From Euglena gracilis (lineage: Eukaryota; Euglenozoa; Euglenophyceae; Euglenales; Euglenaceae): 20,824 bases of DNA. Below are positions 10,431 to 20,644 of this stretch, piece by piece. The notes under the pieces were generated by a model, which had not been told where the DNA came from, searched no databases, and worked only from the letters and a program-made list of their open reading frames with translations. Each line of letters opens with the position of its first letter. Positions within the stretch are counted from its first letter, which is position 1. The position numbers were made by a program, and so were the translations under genes. The stretch covers positions 1 to 20,824 of the forward strand of contig CAAHFI010206925.1 in NCBI GenBank assembly GCA_900893395.1. Direction: 5' to 3'.

Positions 10431-12518
10431 ACTGACATTTGGGGCCGTCTTCCACCCCTCCAAAACTGTCGATATCTGGCTAGTTTTTTATATCCGCATG
10501 TTTTTCACACCCGTAGGCACTAATCCGGCCGGCACATCGGAATACCATACCGGGGATCGCAATGGGAACCCCAATCGGTTTCCAGTTTTAGGGCCAAATC
10601 ACGGTTTCCCATAGGCCCAGGTATGGGGACCAGGCTGTACTGACATTTGGGGCCGTCTTCCACCCCTCCAAAACTGTCGATATCTGGCTAGTTTTTTATA
10701 TCCGCATGTTTTTCACACCCGTAGGCACTAATCCGGCCGGCACATCGGAATAGCATACCGGGGATCGCAATGGGAACCCCAATCGGTTTCCAGTTTTAGG
10801 GCCAAATCACGGTTTCCCATAGGCCCAGGTATGGGGACCAGGCTGTACTGACATTTGGGGCCGTCTTCCACCCCTCCAAAACTGTCGATATCTGGCTAGT
10901 TTTTTGATATCCGCATGTTTTTCACACCCGTAGGCACTAATCCGGCCGGCACATCGGAATACCATACCGGGGATCGCAATGGGAACCCCAATCGGTTTCC
11001 AGTTTTAGGGCCAAATCACGGTTTCCCATAGGCCCAGGTATGGGGACCAGGCTGTACTGACATTTGGGGCCGTCTTCCACCCCTCCAAAACTGTCGATAT
11101 CTGGCTAGTTTTTTGATATCCGCATGTTTTTCACACCCGTAGGCACTAATCCGGCCGGCACATCGGAATACATACCGGGGATCGCAATGGGAACCCCCAA
11201 TCGGTTTCCAGTTTTAGGGCCAAATCACGGTTTCCCATAGGCCCAGGTATGGGGACCAGGCTGTACTGACATTTGGGGCCGTCTTCCACCCCTCCAAAAC
11301 TGTCGATATCTGGCTAGTTTTTTTATATCCGCATGTTTTTCACACCCGTAGGCACTAATCCGGCCGGCACATCGGAATAGCATACCGGGGATCGCAATGG
11401 GAACCCCCAATCGGTTTCCAGTTTTAGGGCCAAATCACGGTTTCCCATAGGCCCAGGTATGGGGACCAGGCTGTACTGACATTTGGGGCCGTCTTCCACC
11501 CCTCCAAAACTGTCGATATCTGGCTAGTTTTTTGATATCCGCATGTTTTTCACACCCGTAGGCACTAATCCGGCCGGCACATCGGAATACCATACCGGGG
11601 ATCGCAATGGGAACCCCCAATCGGTTTCCAGTTTTAGGGCCAAATCACGGTTTCCCATAGGCCCAGGTATGGGGACCAGGCTGTACTGACATTTGGGGCC
11701 GTCTTCCACCCCTCCAAAACTGTCGATATCTGGCTAGTTTTTTATATCCGCATGTTTTTCACACCCGTAGGCACTAATCCGGCCGGCACATCGGAATACC
11801 ATACCGGGGATCGCAATGGGAACCCCCAATCGGTTTCCAGTTTTAGGGCCAAATCACGGTTTCCCATAGGCCCAGGTATGGGGACCAGGCTGTACTGACA
11901 TTTGGGGCCGTCTTCCACCCCTCCAAAACTGTCGATATCTGGCTAGTTTTTTATATCCGCATGTTTTTCACACCCGTAGGCACTAATCCGGCCGGCACAT
12001 CGGAATACCATACCGGGGATCGCAATGGGAACCCCAATCGGTTTCCAGTTTTAGGGCCAAATCACGGTTTCCCATAGGCCCAGGTATGGGGACCAGGCTG
12101 TACTGACATTTGGGGCCGTCTTCCACCCCTCCAAAACTGTCGATATCTGGCTAGTTTTTTATATCCGCATGTTTTTCACACCCGTAGGCACTAATCCGGC
12201 CGGCACATCGGAATACCATACCGGGGATCGCAATGGGAACCCCAATCGGTTTCCAGTTTTAGGGCCAAATCACGGTTTCCCATAGGCCCAGGTATGGGGA
12301 CCAGGCTGTACTGACATTTGGGGCCGTCTTCCACCCCTCCAAAACTGTCGATATCTGGCTAGTTTTTTATATCCGCATGTTTTTCACACCCGTAGGCACT
12401 AATCCGGCCGGCACATCGGAATACCATACCGGGGATCGCAATGGGAACCCCCAATCGGTTTCCAGTTTTAGGGCCAAATCACGGTTTCCCATAGGCCCAG
12501 GTATGGGGACCAGGCTGT
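10431..12518. repeat. Monomers 51-60 of the array
   Basis: Unit starts with T-state/centre/C-run: 10431 T6A/CC/4; 10639 T6A/GC/4; 10847 T6G/CC/4; 11056 T6G/C/5; 11265 T7A/GC/5; 11475 T6G/CC/5; 11685 T6A/CC/5; 11894 T6A/CC/4; 12102 T6A/CC/4; 12310 T6A/CC/5. Four consecutive C5 copies run from 11056 to 11893. The T7A state at 11265 is shared only with units at 1 and 15852. Confidence 0.95.
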
Positions 12519-14600
12519 ACTGACATTTGGGGCCGTCTTCCACCCCTCCAAAACTGTCGATATCTGGCTAGTTTTTTGATATCCGCATGTTTTTCACACC
12601 CGTAGGCACTAATCCGGCCGGCACATCGGAATACCATACCGGGGATCGCAATGGGAACCCCAATCGGTTTCCAGTTTTAGGGCCAAATCACGGTTTCCCA
12701 TAGGCCCAGGTATGGGGACCAGGCTGTACTGACATTTGGGGCCGTCTTCCACCCCTCCAAAACTGTCGATATCTGGCTAGTTTTTTGATATCCGCATGTT
12801 TTTCACACCCGTAGGCACTAATCCGGCCGGCACATCGGAATACATACCGGGGATCGCAATGGGAACCCCAATCGGTTTCCAGTTTTAGGGCCAAATCACG
12901 GTTTCCCATAGGCCCAGGTATGGGGACCAGGCTGTACTGACATTTGGGGCCGTCTTCCACCCCTCCAAAACTGTCGATATCTGGCTAGTTTTTTATATCC
13001 GCATGTTTTTCACACCCGTAGGCACTAATCCGGCCGGCACATCGGAATAGCATACCGGGGATCGCAATGGGAACCCCAATCGGTTTCCAGTTTTAGGGCC
13101 AAATCACGGTTTCCCATAGGCCCAGGTATGGGGACCAGGCTGTACTGACATTTGGGGCCGTCTTCCACCCCTCCAAAACTGTCGATATCTGGCTAGTTTT
13201 TTGATATCCGCATGTTTTTCACACCCGTAGGCACTAATCCGGCCGGCACATCGGAATAGCTACCGGGGATCGCAATGGGAACCCCAATCGGTTTCCAGTT
13301 TTAGGGCCAAATCACGGTTTCCCATAGGCCCAGGTATGGGGACCAGGCTGTACTGACATTTGGGGCCGTCTTCCACCCCTCCAAAACTGTCGATATCTGG
13401 CTAGTTTTTTGATATCCGCATGTTTTTCACACCCGTAGGCACTAATCCGGCCGGCACATCGGAATACATACCGGGGATCGCAATGGGAACCCCAATCGGT
13501 TTCCAGTTTTAGGGCCAAATCACGGTTTCCCATAGGCCCAGGTATGGGGACCAGGCTGTACTGACATTTGGGGCCGTCTTCCACCCCTCCAAAACTGTCG
13601 ATATCTGGCTAGTTTTTTATATCCGCATGTTTTTCACACCCGTAGGCACTAATCCGGCCGGCACATCGGAATACATACCGGGGATCGCAATGGGAACCCC
13701 AATCGGTTTCCAGTTTTAGGGCCAAATCACGGTTTCCCATAGGCCCAGGTATGGGGACCAGGCTGTACTGACATTTGGGGCCGTCTTCCACCCCTCCAAA
13801 ACTGTCGATATCTGGCTAGTTTTTTGATATCCGCATGTTTTTCACACCCGTAGGCACTAATCCGGCCGGCACATCGGAATACCATACCGGGGATCGCAAT
13901 GGGAACCCCAATCGGTTTCCAGTTTTAGGGCCAAATCACGGTTTCCCATAGGCCCAGGTATGGGGACCAGGCTGTACTGACATTTGGGGCCGTCTTCCAC
14001 CCCTCCAAAACTGTCGATATCTGGCTAGTTTTTTATATCCGCATGTTTTTCACACCCGTAGGCACTAATCCGGCCGGCACATCGGAATACCATACCGGGG
14101 ATCGCAATGGGAACCCCAATCGGTTTCCAGTTTTAGGGCCAAATCACGGTTTCCCATAGGCCCAGGTATGGGGACCAGGCTGTACTGACATTTGGGGCCG
14201 TCTTCCACCCCTCCAAAACTGTCGATATCTGGCTAGTTTTTTATATCCGCATGTTTTTCACACCCGTAGGCACTAATCCGGCCGGCACATCGGAATACCA
14301 TACCGGGGATCGCAATGGGAACCCCAATCGGTTTCCAGTTTTAGGGCCAAATCACGGTTTCCCATAGGCCCAGGTATGGGGACCAGGCTGTACTGACATT
14401 TGGGGCCGTCTTCCACCCCTCCAAAACTGTCGATATCTGGCTAGTTTTTTGATATCCGCATGTTTTTCACACCCGTAGGCACTAATCCGGCCGGCACATC
14501 GGAATACCATACCGGGGATCGCAATGGGAACCCCAATCGGTTTCCAGTTTTAGGGCCAAATCACGGTTTCCCATAGGCCCAGGTATGGGGACCAGGCTGT
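12519..14600. repeat. Monomers 61-70 of the array
   Basis: Unit starts with T-state/centre/C-run: 12519 T6G/CC/4; 12728 T6G/C/4; 12936 T6A/GC/4; 13144 T6G/short GCT form/4 (GAATAGCTACC, unique); 13352 T6G/C/4; 13560 T6A/C/4; 13767 T6G/CC/4; 13976 T6A/CC/4; 14184 T6A/CC/4; 14392 T6G/CC/4. All ten copies have C4, the longest stretch of the window without a C5 copy except for part of the right end. Confidence 0.95.
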
Positions 14601-16687
14601 ACTGACATTTGGGGCCGTCTTCCACCCCTCCAAAACTGTCGATATCTGGCTAGTTTTTTGATATCCGCATGTTTTTCACACCCGTAGGCACTAATCCGGC
14701 CGGCACATCGGAATACCATACCGGGGATCGCAATGGGAACCCCAATCGGTTTCCAGTTTTAGGGCCAAATCACGGTTTCCCATAGGCCCAGGTATGGGGA
14801 CCAGGCTGTACTGACATTTGGGGCCGTCTTCCACCCCTCCAAAACTGTCGATATCTGGCTAGTTTTTTATATCCGCATGTTTTTCACACCCGTAGGCACT
14901 AATCCGGCCGGCACATCGGAATACATACCGGGGATCGCAATGGGAACCCCCAATCGGTTTCCAGTTTTAGGGCCAAATCACGGTTTCCCATAGGCCCAGG
15001 TATGGGGACCAGGCTGTACTGACATTTGGGGCCGTCTTCCACCCCTCCAAAACTGTCGATATCTGGCTAGTTTTTTGATATCCGCATGTTTTTCACACCC
15101 GTAGGCACTAATCCGGCCGGCACATCGGAATACCATACCGGGGATCGCAATGGGAACCCCAATCGGTTTCCAGTTTTAGGGCCAAATCACGGTTTCCCAT
15201 AGGCCCAGGTATGGGGACCAGGCTGTACTGACATTTGGGGCCGTCTTCCACCCCTCCAAAACTGTCGATATCTGGCTAGTTTTTTATATCCGCATGTTTT
15301 TCACACCCGTAGGCACTAATCCGGCCGGCACATCGGAATACCATACCGGGGATCGCAATGGGAACCCCAATCGGTTTCCAGTTTTAGGGCCAAATCACGG
15401 TTTCCCATAGGCCCAGGTATGGGGACCAGGCTGTACTGACATTTGGGGCCGTCTTCCACCCCTCCAAAACTGTCGATATCTGGCTAGTTTTTTATATCCG
15501 CATGTTTTTCACACCCGTAGGCACTAATCCGGCCGGCACATCGGAATACCATACCGGGGATCGCAATGGGAACCCCCAATCGGTTTCCAGTTTTAGGGCC
15601 AAATCACGGTTTCCCATAGGCCCAGGTATGGGGACCAGGCTGTACTGACATTTGGGGCCGTCTTCCACCCCTCCAAAACTGTCGATATCTGGCTAGTTTT
15701 TTATATCCGCATGTTTTTCACACCCGTAGGCACTAATCCGGCCGGCACATCGGAATACCATACCGGGGATCGCAATGGGAACCCCAATCGGTTTCCAGTT
15801 TTAGGGCCAAATCACGGTTTCCCATAGGCCCAGGTATGGGGACCAGGCTGTACTGACATTTGGGGCCGTCTTCCACCCCTCCAAAACTGTCGATATCTGG
15901 CTAGTTTTTTTATATCCGCATGTTTTTCACACCCGTAGGCACTAATCCGGCCGGCACATCGGAATAGCATACCGGGGATCGCAATGGGAACCCCCAATCG
16001 GTTTCCAGTTTTAGGGCCAAATCACGGTTTCCCATAGGCCCAGGTATGGGGACCAGGCTGTACTGACATTTGGGGCCGTCTTCCACCCCTCCAAAACTGT
16101 CGATATCTGGCTAGTTTTTTGATATCCGCATGTTTTTCACACCCGTAGGCACTAATCCGGCCGGCACATCGGAATACATACCGGGGATCGCAATGGGAAC
16201 CCCCAATCGGTTTCCAGTTTTAGGGCCAAATCACGGTTTCCCATAGGCCCAGGTATGGGGACCAGGCTGTACTGACATTTGGGGCCGTCTTCCACCCCTC
16301 CAAAACTGTCGATATCTGGCTAGTTTTTTATATCCGCATGTTTTTCACACCCGTAGGCACTAATCCGGCCGGCACATCGGAATACCATACCGGGGATCGC
16401 AATGGGAACCCCAATCGGTTTCCAGTTTTAGGGCCAAATCACGGTTTCCCATAGGCCCAGGTATGGGGACCAGGCTGTACTGACATTTGGGGCCGTCTTC
16501 CACCCCTCCAAAACTGTCGATATCTGGCTAGTTTTTTATATCCGCATGTTTTTCACACCCGTAGGCACTAATCCGGCCGGCACATCGGAATAGCTATACC
16601 GGGGATCGCAATGGGAACCCCAATCGGTTTCCAGTTTTAGGGCCAAATCACGGTTTCCCATAGGCCCAGGTATGGGGACCAGGCTGT
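14601..16687. repeat. Monomers 71-80 of the array
   Basis: Unit starts with T-state/centre/C-run: 14601 T6G/CC/4; 14810 T6A/C/5; 15018 T6G/CC/4; 15227 T6A/CC/4; 15435 T6A/CC/5; 15644 T6A/CC/4; 15852 T7A/GC/5; 16062 T6G/C/5; 16271 T6A/CC/4; 16479 T6A/GCT/4. Units from 13560 to 14391 and from 14810 to 15643 share the same T-state and centre series over four copies (A/C, G/CC, A/CC, A/CC), six units apart. Confidence 0.95.
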
Positions 16688-17937
16688 ACTGACATTTGGG
16701 GCCGTCTTCCACCCCTCCAAAACTGTCGATATCTGGCTAGTTTTTTGATATCCGCATGTTTTTCACACCCGTAGGCACTAATCCGGCCGGCACATCGGAA
16801 TACCATACCGGGGATCGCAATGGGAACCCCAATCGGTTTCCAGTTTTAGGGCCAAATCACGGTTTCCCATAGGCCCAGGTATGGGGACCAGGCTGTACTG
16901 ACATTTGGGGCCGTCTTCCACCCCTCCAAAACTGTCGATATCTGGCTAGTTTTTTGATATCCGCATGTTTTTCACACCCGTAGGCACTAATCCGGCCGGC
17001 ACATCGGAATACTATACCGGGGATCGCAATGGGAACCCCAATCGGTTTCCAGTTTTAGGGCCAAATCACGGTTTCCCATAGGCCCAGGTATGGGGACCAG
17101 GCTGTACTGACATTTGGGGCCGTCTTCCACCCCTCCAAAACTGTCGATATCTGGCTAGTTTTTTATATCCGCATGTTTTTCACACCCGTAGGCACTAATC
17201 CGGCCGGCACATCGGAATACCATACCGGGGATCGCAATGGGAACCCCAATCGGTTTCCAGTTTTAGGGCCAAATCACGGTTTCCCATAGGCCCAGGTATG
17301 GGGACCAGGCTGTACTGACATTTGGGGCCGTCTTCCACCCCTCCAAAACTGTCGATATCTGGCTAGTTTTTTATATCCGCATGTTTTTCACACCCGTAGG
17401 CACTAATCCGGCCGGCACATCGGAATACTATACCGGGGATCGCAATGGGAACCCCAATCGGTTTCCAGTTTTAGGGCCAAATCACGGTTTCCCATAGGCC
17501 CAGGTATGGGGACCAGGCTGTACTGACATTTGGGGCCGTCTTCCACCCCTCCAAAACTGTCGATATCTGGCTAGTTTTTTATATCCGCATGTTTTTCACA
17601 CCCGTAGGCACTAATCCGGCCGGCACATCGGAATACCATACCGGGGATCGCAATGGGAACCCCAATCGGTTTCCAGTTTTAGGGCCAAATCACGGTTTCC
17701 CATAGGCCCAGGTATGGGGACCAGGCTGTACTGACATTTGGGGCCGTCTTCCACCCCTCCAAAACTGTCGATATCTGGCTAGTTTTTTATATCCGCATGT
17801 TTTTCACACCCGTAGGCACTAATCCGGCCGGCACATCGGAATACTATACCGGGGATCGCAATGGGAACCCCAATCGGTTTCCAGTTTTAGGGCCAAATCA
17901 CGGTTTCCCATAGGCCCAGGTATGGGGACCAGGCTGT
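16688..17937. repeat. Local two-monomer repeat, three copies (CC then CT centre)
   Basis: Six units alternate strictly: CC centre at 16688, 17106 and 17522; CT centre (GAATACTATACC) at 16897, 17314 and 17730. Both members share one T-state within each pair: T6G in the first pair, T6A in the second and third. All have C4. The CT form occurs nowhere else in the window, so the pair has been duplicated as a block of about 416-418 bp. This is the clearest higher-order structure in the array. Confidence 0.8.
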
Positions 17938-18772
17938 ACTGACATTTGGGGCCGTCTTCCACCCCTCCAAAACTGTCGATATCTGGCTAGTTTTTTGATA
18001 TCCGCATGTTTTTCACACCCGTAGGCACTAATCCGGCCGGCACATCGGAATACATACCGGGGATCGCAATGGGAACCCCAATCGGTTTCCAGTTTTAGGG
18101 CCAAATCACGGTTTCCCATAGGCCCAGGTATGGGGACCAGGCTGTACTGACATTTGGGGCCGTCTTCCACCCCTCCAAAACTGTCGATATCTGGCTAGTT
18201 TTTTGATATCCGCATGTTTTTCACACCCGTAGGCACTAATCCGGCCGGCACATCGGAATACCATACCGGGGATCGCAATGGGAACCCCCAATCGGTTTCC
18301 AGTTTTAGGGCCAAATCACGGTTTCCCATAGGCCCAGGTATGGGGACCAGGCTGTACTGACATTTGGGGCCGTCTTCCACCCCTCCAAAACTGTCGATAT
18401 CTGGCTAGTTTTTTGATATCCGCATGTTTTTCACACCCGTAGGCACTAATCCGGCCGGCACATCGGAATAGCATACCGGGGATCGCAATGGGAACCCCAA
18501 TCGGTTTCCAGTTTTAGGGCCAAATCACGGTTTCCCATAGGCCCAGGTATGGGACCAGGCTGTACTGACATTTGGGGCCGTCTTCCACCCCTCCAAAACT
18601 GTCGATATCTGGCTAGTTTTTTATATCCGCATGTTTTTCACACCCGTAGGCACTAATCCGGCCGGCACATCGGAATAGCTATACCGGGGATCGCAATGGG
18701 AACCCCAATCGGTTTCCAGTTTTAGGGCCAAATCACGGTTTCCCATAGGCCCAGGTATGGGGACCAGGCTGT
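16688..18772. repeat. Monomers 81-90 of the array
   Basis: Unit starts with T-state/centre/C-run: 16688 T6G/CC/4; 16897 T6G/CT/4; 17106 T6A/CC/4; 17314 T6A/CT/4; 17522 T6A/CC/4; 17730 T6A/CT/4; 17938 T6G/C/4; 18146 T6G/CC/5; 18356 T6G/GC/4 (one G lost from TATGGGGACC near its end); 18564 T6A/GCT/4. The CT centre (GAATACTATACC) is found only in these three alternating copies. Confidence 0.95.
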
Positions 18773-20440
18773 ACTGACATTTGGGGCCGTCTTCCACCCC
18801 TCCAAAACTGTCGATATCTGGCTAGTTTTTTATATCCGCATGTTTTTCACACCCGTAGGCACTAATCCGGCCGGCACATCGGAATACCATACCGGGGATC
18901 GCAATGGGAACCCCAATCGGTTTCCAGTTTTAGGGCCAAATCACGGTTTCCCATAGGCCCAGGTATGGGACCAGGCTGTACTGACATTTGGGGCCGTCTT
19001 CCACCCCTCCAAAACTGTCGATATCTGGCTAGTTTTTTGATATCCGCATGTTTTTCACACCCGTAGGCACTAATCCGGCCGGCACATCGGAATACCCATA
19101 CCGGGGATCGCAATGGGAACCCCAATCGGTTTCCAGTTTTAGGGCCAAATCACGGTTTCCCATAGGCCCAGGTATGGGGACCAGGCTGTACTGACATTTG
19201 GGGCCGTCTTCCACCCCTCCAAAACTGTCGATATCTGGCTAGTTTTTTGATATCCGCATGTTTTTCACACCCGTAGGCACTAATCCGGCCGGCACATCGG
19301 AATACATACCGGGGATCGCAATGGGAACCCCAATCGGTTTCCAGTTTTAGGGCCAAATCACGGTTTCCCATAGGCCCAGGTATGGGGACCAGGCTGTACT
19401 GACATTTGGGGCCGTCTTCCACCCCTCCAAAACTGTCGATATCTGGCTAGTTTTTTGATATCCGCATGTTTTTCACACCCGTAGGCACTAATCCGGCCGG
19501 CACATCGGAATACATACCGGGGATCGCAATGGGAACCCCAATCGGTTTCCAGTTTTAGGGCCAAATCACGGTTTCCCATAGGCCCAGGTATGGGGACCAG
19601 GCTGTACTGACATTTGGGGCCGTCTTCCACCCCTCCAAAACTGTCGATATCTGGCTAGTTTTTGATATCCGCATGTTTTTCACACCCGTAGGCACTAATC
19701 CGGCCGGCACATCGGAATACATACCGGGGATCGCAATGGGAACCCCCAATCGGTTTCCAGTTTTAGGGCCAAATCACGGTTTCCCATAGGCCCAGGTATG
19801 GGGACCAGGCTGTACTGACATTTGGGGCCGTCTTCCACCCCTCCAAAACTGTCGATATCTGGCTAGTTTTTTGATATCCGCATGTTTTTCACACCCGTAG
19901 GCACTAATCCGGCCGGCACATCGGAATAGCATACCGGGGATCGCAATGGGAACCCCAATCGGTTTCCAGTTTTAGGGCCAAATCACGGTTTCCCATAGGC
20001 CCAGGTATGGGGACCAGGCTGTACTGACATTTGGGGCCGTCTTCCACCCCTCCAAAACTGTCGATATCTGGCTAGTTTTTTGATATCCGCATGTTTTTCA
20101 CACCCGTAGGCACTAATCCGGCCGGCACATCGGAATAGCATACCGGGGATCGCAATGGGAACCCCAATCGGTTTCCAGTTTTAGGGCCAAATCACGGTTT
20201 CCCATAGGCCCAGGTATGGGGACCAGGCTGTACTGACATTTGGGGCCGTCTTCCACCCCTCCAAAACTGTCGATATCTGGCTAGTTTTTTGATATCCGCA
20301 TGTTTTTCACACCCGTAGGCACTAATCCGGCCGGCACATCGGAATAGCATACCGGGGATCGCAATGGGAACCCCAATCGGTTTCCAGTTTTAGGGCCAAA
20401 TCACGGTTTCCCATAGGCCCAGGTATGGGGACCAGGCTGT

Positions 20441-20644
20441 ACTGACATTTCTTCGCTCCCCCCCCTCAAAACTGTCGATATCTGGCTAGTTTTTGATATC
20501 CGCATGTTTTTCACACCCGTAGGCACTAATCCGGCCGGCACATCGGAATACCATACCGGGGATCGCAATGGGAACCCCAATCGGTTTCCAGTTTTAGGGC
20601 CAAATCACGGTTTCCCATAGGCCCAGGTATGGGGACCAGGCTGT
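20441..20644. repeat. Unit 99: monomer with a scrambled, C-rich stretch
   Basis: After a normal ACTGACATTT the copy departs from the family: 20451-20467 reads CTTCGCTC, a run to eight C in total, then TC, in place of the usual 21-base GGGGCC...CCCTCC stretch. The unit rejoins the family at AAAACTGTCG and is otherwise normal (T5G/CC/C4). The net effect is a loss of four bases beyond the T5 state. It is the only place in the interior or right end with clear non-family sequence. Either a sequencing or assembly fault, or a true local rearrangement. Confidence 0.85.

Larger units (their letters stand above)
3132..11264. repeat. Candidate 10-11-monomer higher-order repeat, three imperfect copies
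   Basis: The centre site reads GC CC CC CC GC CC CC, then GC-type copies and C-centred copies, three times. The copies are units 16-25 (3132-5214), units 27-37 (5424-7718, with one extra GCC unit at 6886) and units 45-54 (9181-11264, with one extra CC unit at 10847). In all three the first C-centred copy has C5; in the first two it is followed by a C-centred C4 copy. T-states match less well. Units 38-44 between the second and third copies do not fit. Higher-order repeats arise by unequal exchange of multi-unit blocks; that is the inferred origin. Confidence 0.5.
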
